Of a stretch of 64,000 nt of DNA, positions 21,015 to 31,886 are shown piece after piece. A program made the translations under genes and the position numbers. Below the pieces are notes generated by a model. It was not told the origin of the DNA. It saw nothing but the letters and a program-made list of their open reading frames with translations, and searched no databases. This DNA comes from Deltaproteobacteria bacterium (GTDB taxonomy: Bacteria; Myxococcota; Myxococcia; Myxococcales; SZAS-1), in the NCBI GenBank assembly GCA_018266075.1, contig JAFEBB010000033.1, forward strand, positions 22,258-86,257, read 5' to 3'. Numbering within the stretch: the first letter of the stretch is position 1; every line of letters begins with the position of its first letter.

Positions 21015-21677
21015 GTGCACCTCCTGCTCGCCCTGGCCCTGATGGCCGCTTCCGCACCCGCGCCAGTCAACGACGCGGCGGCCTGCGAGAAGCTCTGGGA
21101 CGACACCGTCGCCGCTGCGGCGCCCGACCTCGATCCGTCGGACGACCTGCGCAAGGGCTACCTGCTGCGCGAGAAGCAGCAGCTGGTGATGAAGTGCAAG
21201 GGCGCGTCGGCGGAGGTCGTGAGCTGTCCCAAGCAGGCCACGGCCGCGTGCGCTGCCAAGTTCCCGCAGCCGCCGGATGGCGGGCGCGCGCTCGGCCTGG
21301 CCACGTGCGTGTACCCGGAGGTTCAGCGCTGCGTGCAGGAAGGCCTCATCGCCACGGCGTCCCACGGCGACGTGGCCGCGCTGCTTGCCGAGCTGGAGTC
21401 GGGCAAGCTCGCGCCGGAGAAGGGCGGCCTGGTCAAGCTGACCGGCGAGCGCATGCTCTTCAGCCAGAAGGGCGAAGCGCTCGCCGAGAAGCACGACAAG
21501 GGCTACTGGCTGCTCCTGGTGACCAAGCGTGCGGGCGCGCGCATCGACGGCGTGCTGCTCAAGTCGGCCGGCGCGTCGGCGCTGCCCGCCTCGGGCGACC
21601 TGACGATCTCGGGCCTGCACGCCTACGTGGTGAAGGCGGCGGCGGGCGGCGTCCGGGTGAGCACCGAAAAGCCCTGA
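21015..21677 (+). CDS. Secreted protein of unknown function
   Basis: The 220-residue product begins at GTG 21015 with a short signal peptide (1-16, MAASAPA). The mature protein has six cysteines (near residues 24, 60, 70, 76, 96 and 104), suggesting disulphides in the periplasm or outside the cell. The C-terminal half contains a beta-rich segment (GYWLLLVTKRAGARIDGVLLKSAG). No family is recognised. It is separated from lepA by about 105 bases. Confidence 0.65.
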   Translation: MHLLLALALMAASAPAPVNDAAACEKLWDDTVAAAAPDLDPSDDLRKGYLLREKQQLVMKCKGASAEVVSCPKQATAACAAKFPQPPDGGRALGLATCVYPEVQRCVQEGLIATASHGDVAALLAELESGKLAPEKGGLVKLTGERMLFSQKGEALAEKHDKGYWLLLVTKRAGARIDGVLLKSAGASALPASGDLTISGLHAYVVKAAAGGVRVSTEKP

Positions 21678-21782
21678 TTCAGGCCCGGATCCCGGCGGCC
21701 GCTGCCGCTGGTATTCGTCGGCCCCATTTGTTACTCACCGCCGACTTTCCGACGGCCCTACAGGCCAACCGAGCGTCTTTCC

Positions 21783-23588
21783 GTGCCCGCTGAGAACGCC
21801 AACATCCGCAACTTCTCGATCATCGCCCACATCGACCACGGCAAGAGCACGCTCGCCGATCGACTGCTGGAGTTCACGGGCACGGTCACCAAGCGCGAGG
21901 CGCAGGAACAGTTCCTCGACAACATGGAGTTGGAGCGCGAGCGCGGAATCACCATCAAGGCCCAGTCGGTGCGCATGAAGTACCGCGCCAAGGACGGCAA
22001 GGACTACATCCTCAACCTCATCGACACGCCCGGGCACGTGGACTTCGCGTACGAGGTCAGCCGCTCGCTGGCCGCGTGCGAGGGCGCCATCCTCGTGGTT
22101 GACGCGAGCCAGGGCGTTGAAGCCCAGACGCTCGCCAACGTGTACATGGCCCTCGAGCACGACCTCGCCATCGTGCCGGTGATCAACAAGGTCGACCTGC
22201 CCACCGCCGACGTACCCGGCGCGCGCCGCGAGATCGAGGACGTCATCGGCCTCGACGCCAGCGAGGCCGTGCCCGCCAGCGCCAAGGAAGGCATCGGCAT
22301 CACCGAGATCCTCGAGGAGATCGTCAAGAAGGTGCCGCCGCCCAAGGGCGAGCTGAGCGCGCCGCTCAAGGCCCTCATCTTCGACAGCTGGTACGACAGC
22401 TACCGCGGCGTGGTGATGCTCATTCGCGTGCTCGAGGGCACGATCTCGCCCAAGCAGAAGATCAAGTTCTGGAGCAACAACAAGGAGTACGAGGTTCAGG
22501 AGGTCGGCTTCTTCGCGCCGTTCGCCAAGCCGGCCGACAAGCTCATCGCCGGCGAGGTGGGCTTCCTGGTCGCCAACGTGAAGGAGATCCAGGACGCGAA
22601 GGTGGGCGACACCGTCACCGACTTCCGCAAGCCGACCGACTCGCCATTCCCGGGCTTCAAAGAAGTGAAGCCCATGGTGTTCAGCGGCATCTTCCCCATC
22701 GACTCCGCTGAGTACGAGAACCTCCGCGACGCGCTCGCCAAGCTCAAGCTCAACGACTCCGCCTTCACCTACGAGCCCGAGGTGAGCCAGGCGCTCGGCT
22801 TCGGGTTCCGCTGCGGCTACTTGGGCCTCTTGCACATGGAGATCGTGCAGGAGCGGCTCGAGCGCGAGTACAAGCTCGACCTCATCACCACCGCGCCGAG
22901 CGTGGTCTACAAGGTGTACCTGAACGACACGACCGAGCTGGTCGTCGACAACCCGGCCAAGCTCCCTCCTGTGCAGAACATCGAGCACATGGAGGAGCCC
23001 ATGCTCACCTGCAACATCCACGTGCCCCAAGACTACGTGGGTGCGGTGCTCAAGCTCTGCCAGGACCGCCGCGGCATTCAGCAGGACCTGAAGCACGTGG
23101 GCGCGCGGCGCCTGCAGGTCATCTACTTGATGCCGCTGTCGGAGGTCGTCTTCGACTTCTTCGACAAGCTCAAAAGCGTGACCCGCGGGTACGCCAGCCT
23201 CGACTACGAGCTCGCGAAGTACCAGACCTCGGAGCTGGTGAAGCTCGACATCCTCATCAACGGCGAGCCGGTGGACGCGCTCAGCATCATCGTGCACCGC
23301 GAGCGCGCGTATCAGCGCGGCCGCGACGTGTGCGCCAAGCTGAAGGAAGTGATCCCCAAGCAGATGTACGAGATCGCCATCCAGGCGGCGATCGGCAGCA
23401 AGGTCATCGCCCGCGAGACCATCAAGGCCTTCCGCAAGAACGTGCTCGCCAAGTGCTACGGCGGCGACATCAGCCGCAAGCGCAAGCTCCTCGAGAAGCA
23501 GAAGGAGGGCAAGAAGCGCCTCAAGCAGGTGGGCAACATCGAGATTCCCCAGGAGGCGTTCCTGGCGGTGCTCAAGGTCGAGGAGTAG
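21783..23588 (+). CDS. lepA: Elongation factor 4 (LepA)
   Basis: LepA is a ribosome-associated translational GTPase that affects back-translocation and assembly. The 601-residue product is standard length. It has G1 AHIDHGKST (12-20), the switch region RGITIKAQ, G3 DTPGH, G4 NKVD, EF-G-like domains III and V, and the unique C-terminal domain ending with [22 protein letters not shown]. The start is GTG 21783; no ribosome site stands out. It stands alone, with an EF-hand gene convergent downstream. Confidence 0.97.
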   Translation: MPAENANIRNFSIIAHIDHGKSTLADRLLEFTGTVTKREAQEQFLDNMELERERGITIKAQSVRMKYRAKDGKDYILNLIDTPGHVDFAYEVSRSLAACEGAILVVDASQGVEAQTLANVYMALEHDLAIVPVINKVDLPTADVPGARREIEDVIGLDASEAVPASAKEGIGITEILEEIVKKVPPPKGELSAPLKALIFDSWYDSYRGVVMLIRVLEGTISPKQKIKFWSNNKEYEVQEVGFFAPFAKPADKLIAGEVGFLVANVKEIQDAKVGDTVTDFRKPTDSPFPGFKEVKPMVFSGIFPIDSAEYENLRDALAKLKLNDSAFTYEPEVSQALGFGFRCGYLGLLHMEIVQERLEREYKLDLITTAPSVVYKVYLNDTTELVVDNPAKLPPVQNIEHMEEPMLTCNIHVPQDYVGAVLKLCQDRRGIQQDLKHVGARRLQVIYLMPLSEVVFDFFDKLKSVTRGYASLDYELAKYQTSELVKLDILINGEPVDALSIIVHRERAYQRGRDVCAKLKEVIPKQMYEIAIQAAIGSKVIARETIKAFRKNVLAKCYGGDISRKRKLLEKQKEGKKRLKQVGNIEIPQEAFLAVLKVEE

Positions 23589-23591
23589 GCG

Positions 23592-23996
23592 CTACTTCGC
23601 CTTCTCCATCGACTGCGCGTACTCGAAGACGTCGGCCACGATGGCGTAGGCGTTCTTGTCGGTCGACCTCGTCAGCACGTTGAGCTGCTTGGCGGAGACG
23701 GTGCCGGTCTGCTGGGCGTCGAGCCCCGAGATGTGCCCGCCGCCGTAGATGGCCTCGATGCCGGCGCCGAAGAGCGAGCGCCCGCTGCGCCAACGCGGCG
23801 TGTTCTCGAGCAGCGTGGAGAGCGCCTCGGTCTCCGCCTTGGAGAAGCCGAGCCGCTTGGCGTTGCGGGCGAGGTCGCGCTGGGTGACGACGCCGTCGTG
23901 GTTGGTGTCGAGCTTCTGGACGTCGTGGGCGAGCTTCTCACCGGCGCGGAACGCATCGGCGGTGCGGACACTGCCGGTGGGCTTGATGGCGGTCAT
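23592..23996 (-). CDS. EF-hand-containing protein
   Basis: The 134-residue protein has one canonical EF-hand loop at residues 30-41 (DTNHDGVVTQRD, with all calcium-ligand positions filled) and a weaker helix-loop-helix near DAQQTGTVSAKQL. No signal peptide is visible, so calcium sensing would be cytosolic unless exported by another route. ATG 23996 has GGAG six bases upstream and is preferred over the longer frame to 24095. It is convergent with lepA, three bases apart. Confidence 0.7.
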   Translation of the reverse strand: MTAIKPTGSVRTADAFRAGEKLAHDVQKLDTNHDGVVTQRDLARNAKRLGFSKAETEALSTLLENTPRWRSGRSLFGAGIEAIYGGGHISGLDAQQTGTVSAKQLNVLTRSTDKNAYAIVADVFEYAQSMEKAK

Positions 23997-24100
23997 GACA
24001 GGCTCCGTTGCAGGGGGTGCGCGGATTGTCGGAGCCGGAAGCGGGTTGTCGCTGGTTGGCGCGCGGCGCACGCGCTCGCGGCGTGGCGCGCACACTTCGA

Positions 24101-24505
24101 CTATCGGCGGGCCCGCGCCTTGTTCGGCTTCGGTGAACTGAACGCGACGGCGTCCGGGCGCGGCTTCCCGGGCTGCGTGGTGAACTGCGATTGCGCTCGC
24201 GCTTTCGCGTAGGTGCGCTCGGACTTCGTCGGTTCCAGCACGAGCGCGAGCGTGTCGCCGACCTTCAAGTTCGCTTCGTCACGGAACTCGTCGTCGAGCG
24301 CGATGAAGAAGCGGCCCCAGCGATCGCCGATGTAGCCGTCGTACTTCGTGCCGTTCACCGAGCCCCGCACGAGCCAACCGTGCCGGCGGCCAGCGAGGCG
24401 CACCGGCTTCTGGCCCCAGCGCTCCTCGGGATCGAACGGCACGATCACCGCGCAGACGCCTTTGTGTCCCTCGAACAGCTCTGACTCGAAGCGCGCCTTG
24501 GCCAT
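24101..24505 (-). CDS. DUF1905 domain-containing protein
   Basis: The 134-residue product shows the DUF1905 pattern: an N-terminal FESELFEGHKGVCAVIVPFDPEE strand-rich region, then VRGSVNG, GYIGDRWGRFFIALDDEFRDEANLKVGDTLALVLEP. This small double-psi-like barrel is often fused to YdeI-type domains; here it stands alone with a basic C-terminal tail (KPNKARARR). ATG 24505 is the likely start; TTG 24511 is an alternative. Function unknown. Confidence 0.8.
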   Translation of the reverse strand: MAKARFESELFEGHKGVCAVIVPFDPEERWGQKPVRLAGRRHGWLVRGSVNGTKYDGYIGDRWGRFFIALDDEFRDEANLKVGDTLALVLEPTKSERTYAKARAQSQFTTQPGKPRPDAVAFSSPKPNKARARR

Positions 24506-24547
24506 GCGCAAATCGTGACACGCTGATGCGTATCATTGCAGGCGAAG

Positions 24548-25333
24548 ATGTCGGCGCGAGGTGCCCGCGTGTTCCAGCGGTACGTGGCCATTGGCGACAG
24601 CACCACGGAGGGACTCGACGATCCCGACGGCCGGGGCGGCTATCGCGGCTGGGCCAATCGGCTCGCGGAGATGCTCGCGCGCGAGAACCCTCGGCTCCTC
24701 TACGCCAACCTGGCCATCCGCGGGCTCATCACGCGGCAGATTCGCGAGACCCAGCTCTCGCGTGCGGTGGCCATGAAGCCGGATCTGTCGACGGTCGTCG
24801 CGGGCATGAACGATCTGCTCCGGCCGCGTTTCGATGCACGCGCGTACGGATCCGACATGGAGGCGATGTTCGGCGCGCTGGTTCGGGGCGGCGCCACGGT
24901 GCTTTCGTTCACGATTCCCGACCTCACGCCGGTGATGCCGCTCGCGCTCCCGCTTCGACGCCGGCTGATGGCCTTGAACGAGCAGCTCCGTCGCGCCGCG
25001 CTGGTGACGGGTGCAATCCTCGTGGACTTTGCTGCGCATCCGGTCGCGTCGGATCCACGAATCTGGGCCGAGGATCGGCTGCACGTGAATCCCGTCGGTC
25101 ACGCGCGCGTGGCGGCCGCGTTCGCCGACGCGCTGAAGCTGCCCGGCTCGAATGCTTCGTGGTGCGAACCATTCTCCGAGCCCCTGCGTCGCGGCCCACA
25201 CGAGCTCCTGCGCGCCGAGGTGGTGTGGGTGCGGAGGCACTTCTGGCCCTGGCTCAGCTGGCACCTGCGCGGTCACACCAAGGAAGAAGTTCGCGTGCCC
25301 AAGCGGCCCGAGATGAGCCCGATCGAGGGCTGA
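24548..25333 (+). CDS. SGNH/GDSL-family hydrolase
   Basis: The 261-residue product carries block I AIGDSTTEG (catalytic Ser near residue 14, GDS), block III GMND, and block V DRLHVNPVGH with the catalytic Asp and His. These are the marks of SGNH esterases and lipases acting on acyl or acetyl esters. There is no signal peptide. ATG 24548 is preferred; TTG 24536 would add four residues. It is divergent from the DUF1905 gene and convergent with the peptidase at 25344. Confidence 0.9.
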   Translation: MSARGARVFQRYVAIGDSTTEGLDDPDGRGGYRGWANRLAEMLARENPRLLYANLAIRGLITRQIRETQLSRAVAMKPDLSTVVAGMNDLLRPRFDARAYGSDMEAMFGALVRGGATVLSFTIPDLTPVMPLALPLRRRLMALNEQLRRAALVTGAILVDFAAHPVASDPRIWAEDRLHVNPVGHARVAAAFADALKLPGSNASWCEPFSEPLRRGPHELLRAEVVWVRRHFWPWLSWHLRGHTKEEVRVPKRPEMSPIEG

Positions 25334-25343
25334 CGGTCCGCAG

Positions 25344-28274
25344 CTACTCCACCCAGCGCGCCACGAAGAGGTTGGTGTCGTGGCTGCCCGGCGCGCTCGC
25401 GCGATTCGACGCCCACACCACGAACTCGCCGTCCGGGCTGAACATGGGGAAGCCGTCGAAGCCGGGCGAGGTGGTGACGCGCTCCGGCTCGCCGCCGGCC
25501 TTGTCCACGAGCCAGAGATCGAACTCACGGCCCTGCGGATCCCCCTTGTTCGACGCGAAGATCACGTGGCTCGAGTCGGGCGTGAAGAACGGGCAGAAGT
25601 TCGCGGCGCCATTGTGGGTGAGCTGCCGCAGGTTCGTGCCGTCGGACTTCATCACGAAGAGCTCCATGTTCGTGGGCTTCACCAGGCCCTGGGCGAGCAG
25701 CGTCTTGTACTCGTCGAGCGCGGCGCCGGTCGGATGGTTCGCGCGGAAGACGATCTCGCTGCAATCGGAGTTGTAGAACGCGCCGCCGTCGTACCCAGGC
25801 GTATTCGTGAGTCGTTTCACCTGGCCGGCCTCGTCCATTTCATACAATTCGAGATCGCCGTCGCGCGTGGACGTGAACACGAACTTGCCGCCGCGCGGGC
25901 ACCAGGTCGCTTCCGCGTCGTAGCCGTTCGCGGTGGTGAGGCGCTTCGCGTGCGAGCCGTCCGGGTCTGCCTCGAAGATGTCGTACGTGGGGTAGACGGC
26001 CCAGACGTAGCCGTGCGAGCGGTCGGGCTCCTTGGGGCAGCTCTCGCCGCCCAGCTCCGTCGACGCGTAGATGATCTTGTCCTGCTGCGGGTAGCGGAAG
26101 TAGCCGCAGGTCGTGCGTCCCTTGCCGCTGGAGACCATCTTCGTCTCGCCGGTCGCGAGATCCAGCGTGAACTGCTGGTCGCACTTTCGATCGCCGGAGT
26201 AGCCCTGGAAGATGAGCTTGGTGCCGTCGGGGCTCCAGTACGCCTCGGCGTTCTGGCCGCCGAAGGTGAGCTGGCGAATGTCACGAAAATGTCTTTCGCC
26301 TTCGAAGGTCTTCTCGAAGGGCTTGCCGGCCTTGATGACGAAGCTCTTTCCGGGGCGATTTGCAAAATACTCGGCGACCTTGGGCTTCGGCTCCGGCGTC
26401 GGCGGCGCGTTGGACGCAGCAGGCCCGCTCGCGGACGCCATCTTCGCGTCGGCGCCCGGGTGCGCCTGACCGGGCTTGATGTTGCCCATGTCCGAGCGCG
26501 AGCCGAGCGTGGCGCGCAGCGTGAGGTTTTTTCCAGCGCGCACGACGACCACGTCGATGGTGTCGTTCGGCTTGTGGTCCTGGAGCGCGTAGGTCATGTC
26601 GTAGAGGTTCTCGATACGCGTGCCGGCCATGCCGATGATGCGGTCGCCGCCCTTGATGCCGGCCTTGTCCGCGGGGCCGCCGGCGCGCACGTCGCTGAGC
26701 TTCACGCCGCCCTCGGTCGCTTCCATCGCGCTGTAGTCGGGCACGGTGCCGAGGTACGCGCCGTAGCCGCGGCTGTCGCCCTCGAACGCGGGCGCGGTCA
26801 CCGAGCGCGCGTACTGCGGCGCCTGGGCGTCGGTCGCGAGCTCGCTGAGCACGTGCGTGGTGGTCTCGATCACGCGCGCCGCGCCGGCGAAGTTGAGCGT
26901 CTCGGGCTTGTCGTCGGGCGTGTGGTAGCGGTCGTGGCTGCCGGTGAAGAAGAAGATCACCGGGATGTGCCGCGCGTAGAACGCGGTCTGATCCGACGGG
27001 CCGTAGCCATCGCCGTGCGCGTTGATCTTCAAGCCGCCGAACGGCTGCGCGCGATCGAGGATCGACTTCCACTCCGGCGCCGAGTCCGAGCCCATGGCGA
27101 TGAGGTTGTCGTCGCGGAGCTGGCCGACCATGTCCAGGTTCACCATCGACACCACGCGCTCGAGCGGGAAGGGCGGGTGCTCGGTGAAGTACGACGAGCC
27201 CGCGAGACCGCTCTCCTCGCCCGAGAACAGCATCACCACGAGCGTTCGCGCGCTCGGCGCGTCCTTGAGCAGCGCCTGGGCCTTCTCTGCCGCGAGCACC
27301 ACGGACACGTCGCCCGAGGCGTTGTCGTCTGCGCCGTTGTGGATCGCGTGCACGTTGGGCCGCATCGAGCCCTCGCCGCCGTAGCCGAGGTGGTCGTAGT
27401 GCGCGCCCACGACGACGATCTGGTCCTTGAGCGCGCCCTTGCCCGGCAACACGCCGGCGACGTTTGCGGTTTCACTCCAGGTGTTGGTCACGTTGACCTT
27501 GCCCGAGAGCGTGAGCCCGCGAATCACCTTCGAGCGCGGCTTGAGATCGCGGTCGACGTCCTTCTGGAACTGGTCGAGCTTGATGCCCGCGCGCTCGAGC
27601 CACTTCTGCGCGGTCGAGGTCTTCACCTGCAGCACCGGAATTCCCGACGGGCTCTCCGGGCCGTCATTCGCGAGCGCGGGCAGCTTGTCCTTGCCCTCGT
27701 CTTGTAACGGTCCGGTTACAAAGACGACGGCCGCCGCGCCGCGCTCGCGGGCCTGCAGGACCTTGTAGCGCAAGGCCGACCAGCGGCTCGGGCGCCGGCC
27801 GTCGAAGATGGACGCGTCGTCCTTCTCCTGCGGCTCGTAGCGCAGCATCACCGCGACCTTGCCCTTCAGGTCCACGTTGGCGAGCTCGTCGTAGCCCAGC
27901 GACGGCGCCGCGATGCCGTAGCCCACGAACACCGCCTCGCCCTTGAAGCTGCCCGAGCTGGTGAAGCCGAGCGGCGTCCAGTCGGCGTCGGCGACGCCGG
28001 AGAGCGCGTTGCCCTCGGCCTTCGCGACGCCGGTCTTCACCTTGAATGGCTGGCGGTACGAATTTCCGAACGCGGGCTTGAGCCCCTCGGCCTTGAGCCG
28101 CGCCTCGATCCAGTTGGCGGCCTTCTCGATTCCCTTCGTGCCCAGGCCGCGGCCCTCCATGTCGTCGGCGGCGAGGACCTTCACGTCGGCCTCGAAGCGC
28201 TTGGCGAGGTCGGCTGGAGCATCGGCCGCGGCGGGCGCTGCGGCGAGGAGCAGGACGAGACCGATGGGACGCAC
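25344..28274 (-). CDS. Secreted M28 aminopeptidase-PDZ-TolB beta-propeller fusion
   Basis: The 976-residue product has a signal peptide (1-18), then an M28 zinc peptidase domain with an inserted PA-like region (about 30-470). Ligands are visible: His292 (AHYDHLG), Asp316 (GADDN), Glu353/354 (GEESGL), Asp381 (NLDMVG) and His451. A PDZ domain follows (about 515-590, GPADKAGIKGGDRIIGMAGT), then a Pro-rich linker and a C-terminal TolB/WD40-like propeller (640-976) with repeats such as YWSPDGTKLIF, FSPDGEFVVWASN and FTPDSSHVIFASN. It likely degrades peptides in the periplasm or outside, with the propeller binding substrate. A perfect copy of the dispersed motif lies inside at 27702-27721. Confidence 0.92.
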   Translation of the reverse strand: MRPIGLVLLLAAAPAAADAPADLAKRFEADVKVLAADDMEGRGLGTKGIEKAANWIEARLKAEGLKPAFGNSYRQPFKVKTGVAKAEGNALSGVADADWTPLGFTSSGSFKGEAVFVGYGIAAPSLGYDELANVDLKGKVAVMLRYEPQEKDDASIFDGRRPSRWSALRYKVLQARERGAAAVVFVTGPLQDEGKDKLPALANDGPESPSGIPVLQVKTSTAQKWLERAGIKLDQFQKDVDRDLKPRSKVIRGLTLSGKVNVTNTWSETANVAGVLPGKGALKDQIVVVGAHYDHLGYGGEGSMRPNVHAIHNGADDNASGDVSVVLAAEKAQALLKDAPSARTLVVMLFSGEESGLAGSSYFTEHPPFPLERVVSMVNLDMVGQLRDDNLIAMGSDSAPEWKSILDRAQPFGGLKINAHGDGYGPSDQTAFYARHIPVIFFFTGSHDRYHTPDDKPETLNFAGAARVIETTTHVLSELATDAQAPQYARSVTAPAFEGDSRGYGAYLGTVPDYSAMEATEGGVKLSDVRAGGPADKAGIKGGDRIIGMAGTRIENLYDMTYALQDHKPNDTIDVVVVRAGKNLTLRATLGSRSDMGNIKPGQAHPGADAKMASASGPAASNAPPTPEPKPKVAEYFANRPGKSFVIKAGKPFEKTFEGERHFRDIRQLTFGGQNAEAYWSPDGTKLIFQGYSGDRKCDQQFTLDLATGETKMVSSGKGRTTCGYFRYPQQDKIIYASTELGGESCPKEPDRSHGYVWAVYPTYDIFEADPDGSHAKRLTTANGYDAEATWCPRGGKFVFTSTRDGDLELYEMDEAGQVKRLTNTPGYDGGAFYNSDCSEIVFRANHPTGAALDEYKTLLAQGLVKPTNMELFVMKSDGTNLRQLTHNGAANFCPFFTPDSSHVIFASNKGDPQGREFDLWLVDKAGGEPERVTTSPGFDGFPMFSPDGEFVVWASNRASAPGSHDTNLFVARWVE
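27702..27721. repeat. Dispersed AAC-N6-GTT site 4 (TTGTAAC ggtccg GTTACAA, perfect)
   Basis: This is the best copy: seven-base perfect inverted arms around six bases. It is inside the M28 fusion gene and encodes Phe-Val-Thr-Gly-Pro-Leu-Gln on the minus strand, using TTT, GTA, ACC and TTA codons in a stretch otherwise rich in G/C-ending codons. Confidence 0.75.
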
Positions 28275-28301
28275 GGGCGACTCCGGGAGCTGAGGCGCGG
28301 G

Positions 28302-28330
28302 AGTCTAGTCCCCCGAGCGCGCGGGTCCAG
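28302..28330 (-). promoter_or_regulatory. Possible promoter for the M28 fusion gene
   Basis: On the minus strand, CTGGAC (-35, 28325-28330), a 17-base spacer and TAGACT (-10, 28302-28307) lie 28 bases upstream of the start codon. Confidence 0.5.
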
Positions 28331-28406
28331 GCCTGCCAGCGAGCCCACAGTCCGCTGGAAAAAGCCGTTGGTTCAGCCTCGCGGTTCGACTACGTTCCGC
28401 GGCCTG

Positions 28407-29366
28407 ATGGCCAGCCTCCGCTCCTCCCGCCGCGACGCCAAGGACCTCCTCAAGGAGGTCAAGGGGCTCACCAAGAAGCAGGGCAAGAAGGTGCCCGCCG
28501 AGGGTTTCTCCAAGGTGGCCAAGGCCCAGGACGAGCTCGAGACGGCCATCCGCGGCAACCAGCCCGATCAAATCGTCGGGCTCACGCGCAAGCTCGACGA
28601 GCTCACCGGCCAGGTCTACGCCGGCCTCCGCAAGAGCCACGCGCGGCAGTACATCGAGAGCATCGGCAGCGCGGTGCTGGTGGCGGTGCTGCTGCGCCTG
28701 TTCGTGGTGGAGATGTTCAAGATCCCCTCGGGATCGATGGTGCCCACGCTGCAGATCGGCGACCACCTCTTCATCTCCAAGTTCATCTACGGCATCCGCA
28801 TCCCGTTCGTGAACTCGATGCTGGTGCAGTGGCACAACCCGCAGCCGGGCGACGTGATCGTCTTCAACAGCCCCATCGAGCCCGACAAGGACCTCATCAA
28901 GCGCGTGGCCGCGGTGCCCGGCGACAAGATCGAGGTGCGCAACGACATCGTCTTCGTGAACGGCCAGATGCAGCCGCGCCGGAAGGTGAAAGAGGACTAC
29001 CAGTACTGGGACTATGACGAGAACACCGACCGCTGGTTCGACGAGACCCGCGACTCGCTGTGGGAAGAGACGCTGGGCAAGGAGACGCACGCGGCGCTCG
29101 AGCGGCGAGACATCCTGCACGCCGTGCTGGAGGGGCCGTTCACGGTGCCGCCCGGCCAGATCTTCGTGCTCGGCGACAACCGCGACAACTCCGCCGACAG
29201 CCGCTTCAACGGCGGCTGGACCGTTCCCTACGGCAACATCAAGGGCAAGGCGTTCATCATCATGTTCTCGTGGGGCAAGGGCGGCTGGTGGTTCTGCCAC
29301 GAGGGCGGCTTCCCCTGCACCGAGTCGGGCCTGCGGCTGGACCGGTTCTTCAAGGGCATCCCGTAA
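28407..29366 (+). CDS. lepB: Signal peptidase I
   Basis: The 319-residue serine protease removes signal peptides of exported proteins. An unusual N-terminal cytoplasmic extension of about 85 Lys/Glu-rich residues precedes a single transmembrane helix (around 89-105). Then come the catalytic Ser in KIPSGSMVPTL, the catalytic Lys in DLIKRVAAVPGD, and the box GDNRDNSADSR. ATG 28407 is used (MASLRSSRR); the frame opens earlier at TTG 28368. Given the many secreted and lipoprotein products nearby this is a housekeeping gene. A hairpin with CGCCAA/TTGGCG arms (29387-29420) follows the stop. Confidence 0.95.
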   Translation: MASLRSSRRDAKDLLKEVKGLTKKQGKKVPAEGFSKVAKAQDELETAIRGNQPDQIVGLTRKLDELTGQVYAGLRKSHARQYIESIGSAVLVAVLLRLFVVEMFKIPSGSMVPTLQIGDHLFISKFIYGIRIPFVNSMLVQWHNPQPGDVIVFNSPIEPDKDLIKRVAAVPGDKIEVRNDIVFVNGQMQPRRKVKEDYQYWDYDENTDRWFDETRDSLWEETLGKETHAALERRDILHAVLEGPFTVPPGQIFVLGDNRDNSADSRFNGGWTVPYGNIKGKAFIIMFSWGKGGWWFCHEGGFPCTESGLRLDRFFKGIP

Positions 29367-29453
29367 CCTCCGCGTCGCCGCGTTGTCGCCAAACTGCCGA
29401 GATCTGTCGGGCGGTTGGCGCGCGCGAAGTCCTGGCGATAAGCTTGAGGGGTC

Positions 29454-30854
<1,401 letters not shown>

Positions 30855-30858
30855 CCGG

Positions 30859-31455
30859 ATGCTGAACAGCAGCGTGCTCGTGCTCAACCGCCTCTATCAA
30901 CCCATCCACGTGACCAACGTGCGCCGCGCGTTCGCCCTGATGTACCAGGGCGTGGCCCGCGCGGTGGACGCGGAGTACCGCCTCTTCGACTTCGAGTCGT
31001 GGACGCAGCTCTCCGCGGCCCTGCACGACTCGGTGGGCGCGGTGGGGCGCCGCATCCGCGTGCCGCGGGTGATCGTGCTCACCTCGTACGAGCACCTGCC
31101 CAAGAACCGGGTGCGCTTCTCGCGGCTCAACATCTACGCGCGCGACCAGAACACCTGCCAGTACTGCGGCAAGGTCTTCCCGCGGCACGAGCTCAACCTC
31201 GACCACGTGGTGCCGCGCAGCAAGGGCGGCGTGACGAGCTGGGAGAACGTGGTGTGCAGCTGCATCGCGTGCAACCTGCGCAAGGGCGGCCGGTCGCCGG
31301 AGGAGGCGCGCATGCCACTCTTCAAGAAGCCGGTGCGCCCGCGCTGGACGCCGTTCTTCCGCACGCCCACCGGCCGCAAGACCTACCGCGAGTGGATCCC
31401 GTTCCTGAACCTCGCCGACGCGAGCTACTGGAACGCCGAGCTCAGCGAGGAGTGA
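30859..31455 (+). CDS. HNH endonuclease family protein
   Basis: The 198-residue protein has a typical HNH module near its centre: CQYCG, then LDHVVPRSKGG, then NVVCSCIACNLRKGG, with two CxxC pairs for zinc and the His-Asp-His core. The N-terminal 90 residues (VLVLNRLYQPIHVTNVRRAFALMYQGVARAV) are shared with a group of bacterial HNH proteins of unknown biological role, often found as lone chromosomal genes. ATG 30859 follows AAGGGGCAAGGG and lies four bases after selA. It overlaps the next ATG as TGATG. Whether it is a nuclease in vivo is not shown. Confidence 0.88.
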   Translation: MLNSSVLVLNRLYQPIHVTNVRRAFALMYQGVARAVDAEYRLFDFESWTQLSAALHDSVGAVGRRIRVPRVIVLTSYEHLPKNRVRFSRLNIYARDQNTCQYCGKVFPRHELNLDHVVPRSKGGVTSWENVVCSCIACNLRKGGRSPEEARMPLFKKPVRPRWTPFFRTPTGRKTYREWIPFLNLADASYWNAELSEE

Positions 31456-31886
31456 TGCCCTCCCTCGACGACGCACGCAGCAAGCTCGACGCGCTGGAGC
31501 AGAGGCCGCCCACGGGCGTGATGGGCTGGAGCGCCTCGGAGATCCTCCAGCACTGCGCGCAGAGCGTGGAGATGAGCATCCAGGGCTTCCCGACGATGCG
31601 GAGCATCATCGTCCGCGGGCTCTTCGGGCCCATGGTGAAGCGCAAGTTCCTCAAGGCCGGCGCCATGAAGCACGACCTCACCGCGCCCATCCCCGGCGCG
31701 CCGCCGCTCGATCGCGAGGTGCCGCTGGCCGAGGCGCTCAAGCGCCTGCGCGCGTCGTTCGATGCGTTCCAGGGCTATCGCGGTGAGCTGTCGCCGCACT
31801 TCGCGTACGGCGCGGTGAGCCACGACGAGTACGCGCAGCTGCATGCGATGCATGTGCTCGAGCACCTGCAGGCGCTCGGGCTCTAG
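31455..31886 (+). CDS. DUF1569 (DinB-like fold) protein
   Basis: The 143-residue protein resembles DUF1569 proteins: MGWSASEILQHCAQSVEMSIQGFP near the N-terminus and HFAYGAVSHDEYAQLHAMHVLEHL at the C-terminus, giving histidines that could bind metal in a DinB-like four-helix bundle. It has no signal peptide. The start overlaps the stop of the HNH gene (TGATG), so the two are coupled. Its stop overlaps that of a convergent secreted-protein gene. Confidence 0.8.
   Translation: MPSLDDARSKLDALEQRPPTGVMGWSASEILQHCAQSVEMSIQGFPTMRSIIVRGLFGPMVKRKFLKAGAMKHDLTAPIPGAPPLDREVPLAEALKRLRASFDAFQGYRGELSPHFAYGAVSHDEYAQLHAMHVLEHLQALGL

Noticed and set aside
29363..29378. GTAAC followed by GTCGC at six bases, at the lepB stop
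   Set aside because: Only one half-site and a GT match; too weak. The same applies to 30851, 38479, 53765 and 21730.
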